Positions 1-12,900 of a stretch of DNA of 64,000 nt are shown piece by piece. Under the pieces are notes generated by a model. It saw only the letters and a program-made list of their open reading frames with translations, ran no database searches and was not told the origin of the DNA. How positions within the stretch are numbered: position 1 is the stretch's first letter; each line of letters starts with the position of its first letter. The stretch is taken from assembly GCA_033065855.1 (NCBI GenBank), contig JAVXUO010002642.1:202001-266000 (forward strand), given 5' to 3'. The stretch is from Escallonia rubra (lineage: Eukaryota > Streptophyta > Magnoliopsida > Escalloniales > Escalloniaceae). A program made the translations under genes and the position numbers.

Positions 1-731
1 CACGAATCAAAGGGAAAATTACCGTAGGTGTACTGTCTTCTAATTCAATTACAGAAGGTGAAGCCTCAGTAGTTATTTTGTACACAAGAAAATCTGGGAG
101 AAAAGAAAGAAGATAAAGCAACAGAGGATAAATAAATGCAGAAGACAGGCAACTGAGACGAAAATCTGCATCACAAGACTCAGAGAGGAATGAAAGAGAA
201 CAGAGAAACGCAAACGAAAGAGAAAGTTACCGCAAGTGGACTGTCTTCCAATTCAATTACAAAAGGTGAACATAGAAGAAAATCAGGGAGAAAAGAATGA
301 AGATAAAGCAAAACAAGAGAGAAGGAAGAGCAGCTTTGGTTGTAACCAAAGCAGCTACTGTGAAATGAAATGCACGTGTAACTTTCTCCAGAAGATCAGA
401 GAAATGAACTTTTGACTGAAATAATGGGACAATTTTGACCGAAAATAGGGGGGGACAGTTTTGGAAGATAAAATGTTAGGAAAACTGTCCCTTTTCGTAA
501 AACTGTATATGTTAGATTAGATATAGAAATTAAATATAATATGTAAGATAAATAAATAAATAATAATAATAATAATTATACTATTAATAATAGGAAAATA
601 CGAATTAACAAATTAAATCGGCGGGAGAGCGCCGAACCCCTGCCGAAATCCTCAACAGTTAAGAATCTCTACGCACGCAATTCAAAGAAGCAGAAGCAGG
701 ACGTCAGAAGAATTCAGTTAGAAGAGAAAGT
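1..731 (+). promoter_or_regulatory. Upstream region and probable promoter/5' UTR of the metallo-beta-lactamase gene
   Basis: No ORF of substance lies here. The 5' third is purine-rich and internally duplicated. An AT-rich stretch near 505-600 (TAAATATAATATG, then AAT repeats at about 548-585) is the only TATA-like region. It lies 130-230 bases before the ATG at 732, a plausible core-promoter distance. A short GC-rich patch at 619-640 probably belongs to the 5' UTR. The assignment rests on position only. Confidence 0.35.
13..310. repeat. Imperfect direct duplication upstream of the gene (about 13-120 and 222-310)
   Basis: Both copies share TTACCG, CTGTCTTC, AATTCAATTAC and AAGGTGAA, then a GGGAGAAAAGAA block ending in AGATAAAGCA. 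The offset is 208 bases at the start and 190 at the end because of an 18-base indel. It looks like a local duplication in the distal promoter. Confidence 0.7.
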
Positions 732-975
732 ATGTCAACAGTGGGCGTGAGCAGATATGTAGTAACTCAGACTCCGATCACCCTCCTCGCCCGCAGCTTC
801 AAGTTGAAGCAAATCAACCCACTTCCTCTCAAAAGCTCTTACGTTGTCAGAACCCTGAGAGCAAGCCAAAGTCAAAGCCAAAGCCAAAGTTACGGAGAAT
901 CTTCATCTACTAGCAGCACCGCCTCCCTCTTGAAAAAGAGACGTCCTCAGAACGTAGACGGAGATTTCTTTGTTG
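732..975 (+). CDS. Exon 1: start codon, transit-peptide-like N-terminus
   Basis: Residues 1-81 plus one base. It ends at the family-like NVDGDFFV block, and the donor GTATGT follows at 976. The frame stays open to 1190, but residues after the donor match nothing in the family. The ATG at 732 is the first in frame after a purine-rich leader. Confidence 0.9.
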
Positions 976-3900
976 GTATGTACACTCAAGCACACACTTA
1001 TTACCGAGGGCAAATTTGTGTTATACGGCCAGTTCACTGTACAATACTCCAAATTTTCCCTATTCGTGTGAGAAAGGATCGAGTCAGTTGTTTGATTATT
1101 AGAGCGGCTTTATCAATTGAATTTCCATCGGCTTCTAAATTTCGAAGAAGAAATTTTACGAGTATTACAGCTGTCAAAGTAGTCTGCTAATGTATTGTGA
1201 TTCACTCGCTCCGTTCGAGAAAACTTGAGTTCCGTTGGTTTTCTAGCTACTTCCTATGATAGAGTCTAATATAAACCTTGAATTAGACTCATATGGTAAC
1301 TAGAAGTTTATTTATTTGACTATTCCAATGAGGTAAAGCAACATCTGGCATAACTCTATGTTTTATGTGTTCAAATTCCTAGGGACACAAATTGGTACTT
1401 CAAGCAATGCGTCACTATCTTTCTATTATTTCTAGAATTAGTTTTGGTGTCTTTTCCTTTTGAAATTGTTGGTAATTCAGGTTGGTTTGCCTGCCTGTTG
1501 GTCGGGCACAGGAGGATGCAAATCCAATGTGCATCCACATTCGCCAATATATTTTGGAGGATGTTACTTTGTCCCACATCGGTGTTTGACAAAGTCCTCT
1601 TAAGTAGTTTCTACTAGAAGGGCTTGATCGCACTCGTGGGATTTTTAGCGGAACCTTAAGTAGGATAACTAATGGTGGCTATGCTGCGAGAGCTTTAAGT
1701 GTTTGGCCATATCAAGCCTTGGCTGGAGTAAAATATCTCTCTTTTACCTTCAATAGGGCCTCCATCGACCCTTGGTCTAGTGTCTTCCCTATCGACAAGG
1801 AGTCCTTGTTCGCATGATGACTCGAAAGTGTTCGTGGTTCATGTGACTCGAACCAAACCATAAGTCTTGTGTGATTTGCATAACCTATTTCTACTTACAC
1901 TGGTATCAGAGTCCTTGTTGACTCGATCTCCTTGAATTGCCTGCTTAATGTTGCATTGAAATCAATCCATAATGTTGTCGCTAGGAGTTATTTTTCGTTA
2001 TATGTCGCTGGATTTCTTGCGTCGTTCATTATATGCTGCTAAGATCGTACCATTCTGTTCCTAATGACAATAGGGGTCTATGGTTTTAGTTTGAAGAGAT
2101 TTGTATGCATGGTATTGGACTGAAATCATAGTTGCAAAAATGTCACCTTGTGGTGTAAGTTTGAAGTTCAGAGAGTTTGGTTCTTGAAATCTTATTTTCA
2201 TATTCGTATTTCTCAGATCAGAATCCGACAACATGTTGATTGTTAAAAACGAAAATAGAAGGAGTGAGAAAAGGCAGACCAAATTCCGCTGAAAATTAGG
2301 GTTTTCTGGTCGAAATCATGATCTCAAGGAAGAAGACTCCGAGCCGCGTGCCCAAGCAGTGGGCGGCCATGTGGGCTATGACGTGGTGCGCTTTTGCAGC
2401 ACCCACGGACCATTGGCTTGCGCGTTGCTACGCGCCTGACATTAAAACCATTTGGCTTTGGGCAGCGCTTGAGGGCGTGTGGCCCCACTTGGGTCCCCTT
2501 CACGCGTGCTTGGCACCTCAATTTTGTGGTCTGGTCCGTCTCTATATTATTGGTCTGTTTTGTCATTGATTTGATTTGTCAGTAAACGACGGAAGACCTG
2601 ATGAATGATTGGTGGATAACCCGCAAATGCAAGACCTTTTTCCTTTAATAGCTTCATATTTATCCGTATATCTTTATCAGTCACCTTCCCTCATGGTTTT
2701 TATGTTTACATATCTCTCATTTATGTTCTACTTTTGTGCTCTACTGTTTGCATTAATTTCACAATTATCCAGCCAAAAAGTATGACAAAGAAGAATACAC
2801 AATTAGTGGAAGTAAAATGTCATATCCTCTTAAAAGTTCCCCTTTGCAACCTTCTGTTTCTCAACTGCAGCGGCTAGTTATGTGTATATGTGCATAATTT
2901 GATTGGCTACCTGGCTAACGGTCAGTAGCTAGTAATAAGAAGATGCAGACAATACGAAGCTCCAAAGGTGCGAAAACACAATTTAGGGGTTTGACAATTA
3001 CTAGACTTGTCCACGTGAGCCCACTCCCAGATTTCTGTATGTATGCTGTTGGGTAGGTTGCATCTTGTATCTGCTAATGTCACACTAAAACTATTGCGAC
3101 ATGTCACATCTAAAATGAATGCTTTTGATTTGCAGATCATACCTGTATAGATTGTGATACTTGTCGTTGGATGGCTCCGGTAATTATTCAGCTTAATGAT
3201 TATGAAATGCACAATATTGTACTCAAGTTTTCCTTTCCCCCCTTCTTGGCTATCATATCGTGTACTAAAGTTGCTGGCTACACTTTGCACATAGTTAATT
3301 CCACCAAGGCTTTCTCAGTCATAAGTTTTATAGTTTGAGTTTTTGCAAGTGTAGTTTTGGTTGGTCTTGTTTCATGGTTATATGTTGGAATAACAGAATT
3401 ATGAAGTTTTTTGTTGGTTAACTAGTTTTCAGTAGGAATCGAGGCACAGGCTCACCTAAGGTGCAAATGGATGTTTGAGCCTGGCGTAAGGCTTGGGCTT
3501 GCGCATAATCTAAGCAAGGTGCAAAGGTTCTGAACGAATAAAAACTCTGGTTACATCAAAAGACCACCAAAATGACTTAATTAAAAGGATATCACATTAT
3601 ACCAGATATTAGTAACTCCCTGTGTTTGCTGTCACTTTTGGCAAAAGAAAAAAAAAGAAAAAAATGGCTGAAGCAGAAAAGAAGGCAAACTAAAAAGCTT
3701 CAGACCTAGAAAGAAGATACTTCTGAATCCGTTTGAAAAGAGGGTGAAGTTGTCCACTGTAAGAGACAAAGGTTTGGAGAAGAAGGATAAGAAGAACGAA
3801 GAAAGAAATGATGAAGAGGGATAGGAAGGAGGAACAAAGGAGAATAACGAAAGAAGAAGGAAAGGAAGAAGTAAAGAGTGAGAGGGAGTGTACCTGGACC

Positions 3901-6900
3901 TCTAGGGAGAGAGTGAGTATGAGTCTTTAACGAGCGAAATTTAGAGGATGCAAGTGGGAGAGGCAGAAGACCTTGACTGCTCCTTTCCTTTCATTTTTAC
4001 TTTTCATCTAGTCTTCTCTTCGTCGGATGGAGTTTACGTCGGTGGATAGTGCTTCTATTTGGGACTTCAAACAGCCCCTTTAGCACTAACATTTAGCATG
4101 AAGCTAATAGCAGCAGTGGCCTTCCTTCTTCCTGAGCCTCGTGTCTTTCTTTGTTAAGAACTTAAAAAGCGTTCTGGGGCTAGTTTTCTCGTACTTCCTC
4201 AGTCTGCCCCCTTTCGGCGAGTGCCCCGCTTGGTTCACTGACTGTTGGCCTACCAAGCAGTTGCCCGCTGCTCCTGCTGCCTGCCAAGTGGTCGGAGCCC
4301 TCATTATTCGTAGTTCCTCTGGATTACACTACCTCCTTTGGTAGGATCCTTCAAAGTTTATATAAGCAAAAAGGTGCCATAGCACGAAGTATCCACACTG
4401 AGACGAGGATCCTTAACTAGTTTCTTCAGGTGCAACTTATTAGTCAACCCATGTTAAAATAGTCATCATAGGTATTAGGTAGAAATAATTGGTGCCTGGT
4501 TTCGTTTAGAAGAGCCTGGCATGTGCTTTGCGCCTAGGTGCATAAGATGCACGCCTTCTCAAATGGGCTGCTCCTAGGTCTAGGCCAGGCGCTTACCCTT
4601 CACCAAGGTCCGAGGAGTGCCTTCAATAACTATGGGCACTGGGATGTATAATTTATGCATAGGTCTCATTTCATATTATGTTACCAAGTCCTTAAAGGAT
4701 GCTCTCCAGTGGGTCTAGAATGCCTCGAGTAATCAAGAGATCTGAAGTTTTTAGTTTTAGTTATCTTATTGCTCGTATAATTCCAGAATTAGGACAAAAC
4801 CACCATGCTAAAGAAATTTATGTTTATTTTACACGAGGGGTTGTCTATCATGTACCAATATTTTTCTTAATCAAGAGTTCCTCCGCTTAAAATAAATGAA
4901 TAGTTTTGTTTAGGTACAGTAAAATCTAAACTTGATAATTTCAGGAAGTCTTCACACAAGTTGATGACATGTCAGCTGTATATAAACAGCCAAGTTGCAG
5001 TCAAGAGAGGCTGAAAGCTCTTCAGGTATTCTTTTAATTTGTTATCTTCAAGAATGATACATCTTCATAATATGAGAGTTGTTTGTTGAGCAAAAGTGCA
5101 ACCTTTTTTTCCCCCAACCACCCCCCCCCCCCCCCCCCACCAAAAAAGAAAAGAAAAAAGAAAAAAATAGGAGGTTTGCAAATTAATAATCTTAAGTGGA
5201 GTCTCATTGTCACTCCTTAAGTTGCTAACGGTGATCCGATACAATCATAAATGATACCTTTTGCCCAAAATTGAATACTAGTGCTATTTACAACTTGGGA
5301 AATGAATAGCGTTATTCAAGTTGTATAGTGGTAAAAGTGCCACAATTAATAGTAGGAGCCACTGAAAATAAGTAGATAGCAATAGATTTGTTTTACAACA
5401 ATCATTATTTGGACTCTTGCGAAATGCTTTTAACACATGTAAAATCTTGTTGAGGACTATTTTAAATGCTAAACTATTTGTGCTAAAATAGTATTGGGTT
5501 TTAACTATTGCATCAATTCATACTAGTTTCTATCTTTTACTGTTATAATTGTAAAGCGTAATTCATATTGGCTATGATGAAATTTTTTCTGAACGACCCT
5601 ACTTAAGTAAGTTCTGGGTCCTCTAGAATTCAGAGCCGATACATATGCGCTCGTGTGGGCAGTATGGATTAGATGAATTTTGTTAAAATTATTGTGCTAA
5701 CCCTAGAATGTTTTCATTAATTGTCCATTGGAAGAGTATAAGTTTCCTCGATTTGGAAAATCTAGAAGCGTATTCTAGACACTTCAAGATACAACGAATG
5801 TGGTCAATTTTGGGAACTGTAAGGAGAAGTAGTAATCAGTGTGTTAACTGTAATCTGTAGAATGTTCCTAGGCTCATATGAAATTTATCCTGATGTATGC
5901 AGAACTTGTAGAGAGAAAATCAGTATCATATTTCTCCAATCTGTCCTCTGCTCTAGTGTCAGATAGTTCAAGTGTCTTGAGCTTCTTGTTTGATTTCCTT
6001 CTTCTTTCTTTGACGGTCTTGGGCTTGTAGTCTAGTGACTCTAGCTACACTAGGAAAAATGTTCGGTTTCTCTACATAGTATCAGAGCCATGTTAAGGGC
6101 TCGGTAGTAATTACCTTTATCAGGAAAGAGTGTGTCAGAAAGTGGGCTATTGGTTCAGATTGCCAGTGATGGACTTTGTATAGAGAAGCTCAATCACTCA
6201 AATTATCAGTACGGAAAATTTGCATGGAATCTTATCTCTAATGACAGGATCTCTGGGAGATTGTTGATGGAGGAGCTATCGAAATTTCAGCAGACCCCCC
6301 TGAAAATGCAGAGGTTAAAAGGGAACAAAAGATAAAGTGTTGGAAAGCTTTATTTGCCTTGCAAAGTTCTGTCCATAAGGATTTAATTGAAAATATCTGA
6401 GTCAAAGAATCACCAAAGGATCCGGGTCAAAGAATCACCAAAGGATGTCCAGGATATGCTGGAAAAGCTCTTTACAAAGAAGAATACCGCAAGGCTTCAA
6501 ATAATATCCAATGCAGTCCAAGGGAAGCATGACCATAGCTCCGTATTTCCAGAAAGTGAAGAGCATATGCTCGGAAGTTTCAGAGTTGGATCCGCAGGAG
6601 CCTATCAATGGAGCAAGACTGCATCGCTATCTGGTTTGTGGCATAATGTCATAAACAATGTGTACATACACTTCTTATCATCTATTGAAGGATGATCAAA
6701 TCAGCCTTCTATAGTTGAGCTAGAGAATCTGGTCACAAATCAAGAGGCTCTGGTTATGCAAATGGCGAATAGTTCCATTTCCGAAAGAGACAAAGTCTTC
6801 TTTTCTAGAAATCGGAACAAGAGATTTTTAAAAAATTGGAATGCTAAGTTCTCAAAAGAGTGTGAGAAGAAAAGCCAAGAAGCAAGGGATATAGCCAAGA

Positions 6901-9900
6901 GAAATCTGCAAAAGGAGGGCTGGAAAAAAGTGAAATGTCACCTTTGTGGCAATCTTGGGCATATAAAGAAGTTTTGCGGGACCTAGATTTTTGGTGGGTT
7001 TGTTAGCACTCTGAAGATAGACAGTGAAGAATCTGTGGATGGTGGCCGGGATACATATCAATCCACAATGACAATCGATACATCTGTAGTACCAAAAGAA
7101 CCAGCTTTGACTTCCTTTGATGGAGCAACACTAAAGGAAGGTTTGGCAGCAATATTTTACAAGAAAGATTGGATAATCGATTTTGGTTGCTCTCACCATT
7201 TGAGTGGAGATGGTTCCATTTTTTCAAACTGTGGGAGTGTAGAGTAAATAATCTTGATAGCTGACAACTGTACATAATTTGTGGAAAGTGAAGGAGCGGT
7301 GAAGATGGACTCCAGATCAAATGCTGGCAATGTCACCTTAGATAGCGTCTATCATCTGCCTTGTATGAAGAAGAATCTCCTCGCCTTCTCTCAAGTTTCG
7401 AACTCAGGAAGGTATATTTATTTGGCCCCTGTGATGTTAGAATCTTGAAAAACCTTAGAAGCCTTGATGCTGATCTTTTTTTGCAGGGAAAGAAGGTTAA
7501 CTCTCTGTATGTATTATCCGCTAGTGATGCTTATGTAGAAAAACTAGCTGGCATGACAATGCGGCGTTGTGCTATGCTTGTTTAGCTCATGTGGGCTATG
7601 AGAAACTGATGGAGATTTCTGCAACAAAAATGGTAAAAGGGCTGCGCAATTTTGGGGTACCTTGATCAAGGTTATATGTGAAGTATGTCAATATGGAACA
7701 GCACGTCGCTTACCATTTCATCATTCTTCGATAAAAACTAAGGGACCTTTGGATCTTATTCACTCGGATTAGTTGACTTGGCCAACAACAAGCTATAGTG
7801 GTTGTCGTTTATATGCTTGTCTTGGTCGATGATTACACCAAATTCACTTGGGTGTTTTTTGTGAAGGAAAAATCCAAGACATCTGCATTCTTCATGCGGT
7901 TCATGAGGAAGATTGAGGGGGAGCTCCAAAGGAACTGTGTTTGAGGATAGACAATGGCAGAGAACAAATAATGATTTTGATGATTTTCGTGTAGAACATG
8001 GGATAAGAAGACAAATGTCATGTCCCGGAACGTTGCAGCAAAATGGAGTTGCTGAGGGGAAGCCGCGACATTTACAAGAAGTATGTAGAAGCTGGCTACA
8101 TGCGAAGAGTCTGCCTCAAGAATTATGGCCTGAAGCAATGCAATGTGCTTGCCATGTGATAAATCAACTACCTCTAAAGGTTATCGACATGAAAAGTCCA
8201 TATGAACTTCTTTCTGAAGAGAAGCCTTCGGTTGCATACGTTAGAGTTTTTGGCTCAGTGTGCAATGGGCATATTTCAGATCAGCTGAGAAATAAATGGA
8301 TGAAAAGGCTAAGAAGTGCGCATTTGGGTGGATACGATCCAAATAAAAAAAGACGGCAATGCATGGATCAAGAAAAGCACAAAGTTGTGATAGCAAGAGA
8401 TGTTTTTGATGAAATTTCATCTTCCTGTGCAACAGGTTTTCAGTCCTATTGCATCCCCTTTTGGTGCAAATAAGTGAAAGATCAGTACAGCTCATGTCTT
8501 CCAACCCTTTAAAAGGAAGTGTCGCCTAAAAAAGTTATGGTAAAAAAGGAAGTGACAAGTCTCCAGCCATAGGAAAAGGCTAGGAAGTGCATGAAGAAGT
8601 CAGACAGGAGGAAGTGACACTTCGAAGATCATTTAGAGAACGCAAAAAACCTGAAAGGTTTATGTATTACTACTCCAGTATATCTGAATGTTTCTTTGCA
8701 GGTCCGAGTGATGAGTGTTTACCATCGTCATTTGAAGAAGCAAAGGATAACTGCGGAGGGAGAATGCCATGGAAGAAGAGATGGCTGCATTAATGAAGAA
8801 TAAAACTGGGATTTGGTGCTTAAACCTAGAAATATTCAACCAATTTCATGCAAGTGGGTATATAAGGTTAAGCATAGGGCTTATGGCTCGATTATAGGTA
8901 TATAGCAAGGCTCGTGGCTCATGGATTTTCAGTGGCTTGGACTAAGAACAGTAGCAAAAATGACATCGGTTCATGTCATTATATTGTTAGCAGCCTTTAA
9001 AGGGTGGAAGCTTTGGCAACTTGATGTAAAGAACGGTTTCCTTTATGGAGAAATTGACCGAGAATTCTATACGGAGCAGCCTCTTGGGTTCAAGTCCGGG
9101 GAATTTCCAGACCATGTGTGCCGACTTAAGAAAGCTCTCTACGGCCTTAAGGAAGCGCCGTGAGCTTGGTATGGGAATAGCACTCAATATCTAACATTTT
9201 GTGCTGATGCGAATCTATTTGTGAAGAAGGACACAACTCTCCATGTTCTAGTCTTGTTGTATGTCGATGACATGATAGTCACGGGTAGTTATGAGGAAGA
9301 AAGTCAACAGACTCAGAGAAGAGCTTGTTCATCGATTCGAGATGAAAAATCTTGGACAGCTTCAACATTTCCTTGGGTATTAGGTGTCGAAGAATAGGGA
9401 TGTCATCTTTCTTTCACAAATATACTATGTTCAAAAGGTTCTTGAGAGGTTCAAAATGGCAGATTGCAAACCAGCATATGCACCAATGGAGCTGTTGAAG
9501 CAAAAGACTTGAAGGATGCTCGTGCCTATCGTGTGCTAATGCGGAGTTTGCTTATTTGACTATAACCAGACCTCATATATATTTTTCAGTTGGGATTGTT
9601 AGTCAATATATGCATACACCACGAAACCTCATCTTGATGCAGCAACAAGGATATTTTTCTATCTCAGTCCTATACTAAATTATGGACTGTTATGGAGGCA
9701 AGATGTGGCATTCACACACAGTGGTTTCACTGATGCTGATTGGGCCGGTGATCCAATATCAAGGCGTTCACTTCTGGTTATGTGTCCAGCGCTGGATTTG
9801 CTGCCATTTCATGGTGTAGTAAGAAACAAGCTGCAGTAACCTTACCTCGCGCAGAGGTTGAGTAGAATGCTGCTACACTTGAAGCTCAAGAGTGTACGTG

Positions 9901-12900
9901 GTTGAAAAGGCTAATTGGGGATCTATATGATCCTATGGACACACCAGTTCAGATATTTGGTGATAATTTGAGTTCTATTCGAATGGCTTCTGACCTGGTG
10001 TTCCATGCTAAAACAAAACACACCGAAGTTCACTATCATTTAGTCCGAGAAAAAGTTTGAAGAAGATGTTGATGTTATTAAAGTAGACTCTAATGAGCAG
10101 CTCGCTGACATCTTCACCAAGGCGTTAACTGCAAAGTTTGAATATTTCAGAGGACAGCTTGGGTTTGTTGACAAAGTTAGCACAAAGGGGCGGTGTTAGA
10201 ATTGTTGTGAATGCTTCCATTAATTGTCCTTGGGAAGAGTAGAAGTATCCCTGACATAGAAAATCTAGAAATGTATGCTAGACTCTTTAAGATACAACGA
10301 ATGTGGTTGGTTTTGAGAACTGTAAGGATAAGTAGTAATGAGTGTAGTAACTATAATCCATAGTGTATTCCTAAACTCCTATATATATTATCCTGATGTA
10401 TGCAGAATTTGTAGAGAGAAAATCAGTATCATATTTCTTCAATCTGTCCTCTGCTCTAGTGTGTGAGATATTACAAGTGTCTTGAGCTTCTTGTTTAATT
10501 TCCTCTTCCTTTCTTAGATGGTCTTGGGCATTTAGTGTAGTGACTAGCTAAACTAGGAGAAGTGTTCTATTTCTCCACTAATTTGATCAGTGGCTATATG
10601 CTGCAATCACCTACGTATTCTTAAATACGTTTTACGTCTTGCAACACTCTATTCCAGATTTAAAAGCTAATCCGCTCTTTGAGTTCACTATGCTATACTA
10701 ATTGTGGACGGCATAATCTTTGTATCTAGGCATTACTTTCATGTCCAACAAGCTCGATCCATACGATGAAACCTTCTCCTGATCTTCAAGAGGTTCAAAA
10801 GACATTTCCGATTCCAGTTGACGAGCAAAGAGAACTGGTACCTTATTTTTTTAGTCATCCTTCTTCACAGTAGATTCCCTTACATTACATTTTACCTGTA
10901 GCTTTACTTTCAGTTGCCATTCATTACAGTAGATTCCTTCTTCGCAGTAGAGTCCCTTACATTACATTTTAACTGTAGCTTTATTTTGCCATTCATTACA
11001 GTAGATTCCTTTATATTCCATTTTACTTGATGGATTAATCCTATTATTCCCGTCTAGGATAGATAGCATGGGTGAAAATAGGGTTCATGACAAAACTTTT
11101 CGTTGTCCTATACACTTTTATGCAAGTAAGTCCATGTACACACTTGCCAAGTGTAACAACGAAGGTTAATTCATAGTTACAGAGAAGGATTTTGGTGGAA
11201 ATATGGAAGAATCCAGCTCAGCTGGCCATAGTTGCAGAGAAGAGAAAGAAAGAGAGATGGAGAAGAAGAAGGAATTTAAGTATATTTCTCACTGGTAGAT
11301 TCTTCTGAGCTCACATTTCCTTTACATATTACCAATCTTTCTCTCCAAGGCAGAATTAGAGATAAAGATTTTGCAACATTCGGAAATGAACGGAAATTAA
11401 CAGAAAAATGGCAAAAATAAAGAAAGAGAAAATGAACAGTGAGAATAACAGAAAATCTCAACGGCCAAATCCTCTTTGGAAATTGTTGAGCGCGTGACTC
11501 CACGCTCTGGTTCATTTACTCCATGACGCGCCCCACGAGCACACACACAATTCCTTCTCTTCATTGCTGTTGCTTCCCTCCTTTTTCTCTGTTTAAACCA
11601 TCTTAGCTCCAGAAGGTAATTTCACCTTGATCTTCAATAACCTGCGAAGCTGGTGTGTCACTCTTGGCGCCGGTGATTGATCGGAGGTGCCATTCATGAC
11701 ATTCCCTTCCTCTTCAATTTCCCCCTCATCTGCCAAATTAAAGGAAGGAAACCTTTTCTTCACTGTGTGGCAATCCTCCTAAGTGGCTTCATCTTCAGGC
11801 AAGTTGGCCCAACCTACCAAGACTTGTGGTACAGCTTGGTTCCCTCGTTTAATCATCATGCGATCCAAAACTTTTGCTGGCTCAAGTAGTATTTGTCCAG
11901 CTTCATTAACCGGGGGCAACACTGGTATAGCTGTAGTATGCTGTCCAAGGGCAGGCTTGAGCGAAGAGACATGGAAGACTGGGTGGATTTAAGCTCCTGG
12001 GGGTAATTCCAACATGTAAGCTACTACCCCAATTTTTGCTAACACCTTGTTAGGTCCAAAGTATATGGGGGCTAGCTTAAGATTCCTTCTAAGGGCTAAA
12101 CTGGATTGCCTATAGGGTTGAAGTCTGAGGTAGACTTTATCCCCTATTTCAAATTGCCTTTCACTGTGATGCTTATCTGAGTTATTCTTCATCCTTGCCT
12201 GTGCGGCTGCCAGATTATCCTTGAGAAGCTCCAAAAATATTTTTCTTTCCATCATGTAAGTTTCAACAGCCACAATATGGGTGGTCTGAGGATTTCCCAA
12301 TTTCAACACCTTAGGACTATAGCTATATAAAGCTTCAAATGGAGTGACCTTAAGTGAACTATGGTATGTAGCATTATGCCAATATTCAGCTAAGGTCAAA
12401 CATTTACTCCAAGTCTGGGGCCTATCACTACAAAAACATCTCAAATATGTCTCCAAACACTGGTTCACCCTCTCTGTTCCCCATCTATTTGTGGGTGATA
12501 TGAGGTACTTAAATGGAGGTCAGTACCAATTAAAGCAAAAAGTTTCTGCCAAAAGTGGCTAAGAAACACATTGCCCCCGTCACCTACTATATTATTTGGT
12601 GTCACATGGTGTTTAAAGACATGCTCAAAATATACCTATGCAACTTCTTGAGCTCTATACGGATGACTCAAAGCCATGAAATGGGCAACCTTGCTTAATC
12701 TGTCAACCACCACCATGATTACCTCCTTGCTCTGAGATTTGGGCAACCCTTCTATGAAGTCTATGGAAATGCTATTCCAGAGCTGTTTTGGTATAGCTAA
12801 AGGCTGTAGTAGTCCAGGATAGACTACATGTTCAGACTTACTCCTCTGGCAGATGTCATAGTACTGTACAAATAGCTTGACAGTCTGTTGAAGGTTAGGC

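Larger units (their letters stand above)
5681..10579 (+). mobile_element. Full-length but dead Ty1/copia element in intron 3, TSD AATTT
   Basis: Two LTRs (5681-6076 and 10194-10579) flank a decayed gag-pol. The 5' flank 5676-5680 and 3' flank 10580-10584 are both AATTT, a perfect 5-bp target duplication. A Met-tRNA primer site (GTATCAGAGCC, 6079-6089) follows the 5' LTR, and a purine tract (AAAGGGGCGG, 10184-10193) precedes the 3' LTR. The LTRs differ at many positions, so the insertion is old. It sits in sense orientation to the host gene. Confidence 0.93.

Noticed and set aside
976..1190. Continuation of the first ORF past residue 81
   Set aside because: A GTATGT donor at 976 joins in phase to the conserved CxxCxxC exon at 3136; residues encoded past the donor have no family match.
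2318..2585. Overlapping ORFs of 60-83 codons on both strands
   Set aside because: They lie in the GC-richer leader of the intron-1 retroelement remnant, are antisense to each other and have no motif.
3430..4640. Inverted or related AGGCGC/GCGCCT-rich words near 3440-3540 and 4495-4640 suggesting TIRs
   Set aside because: Similarity by eye is only short words; I could not align ends or find a target duplication.
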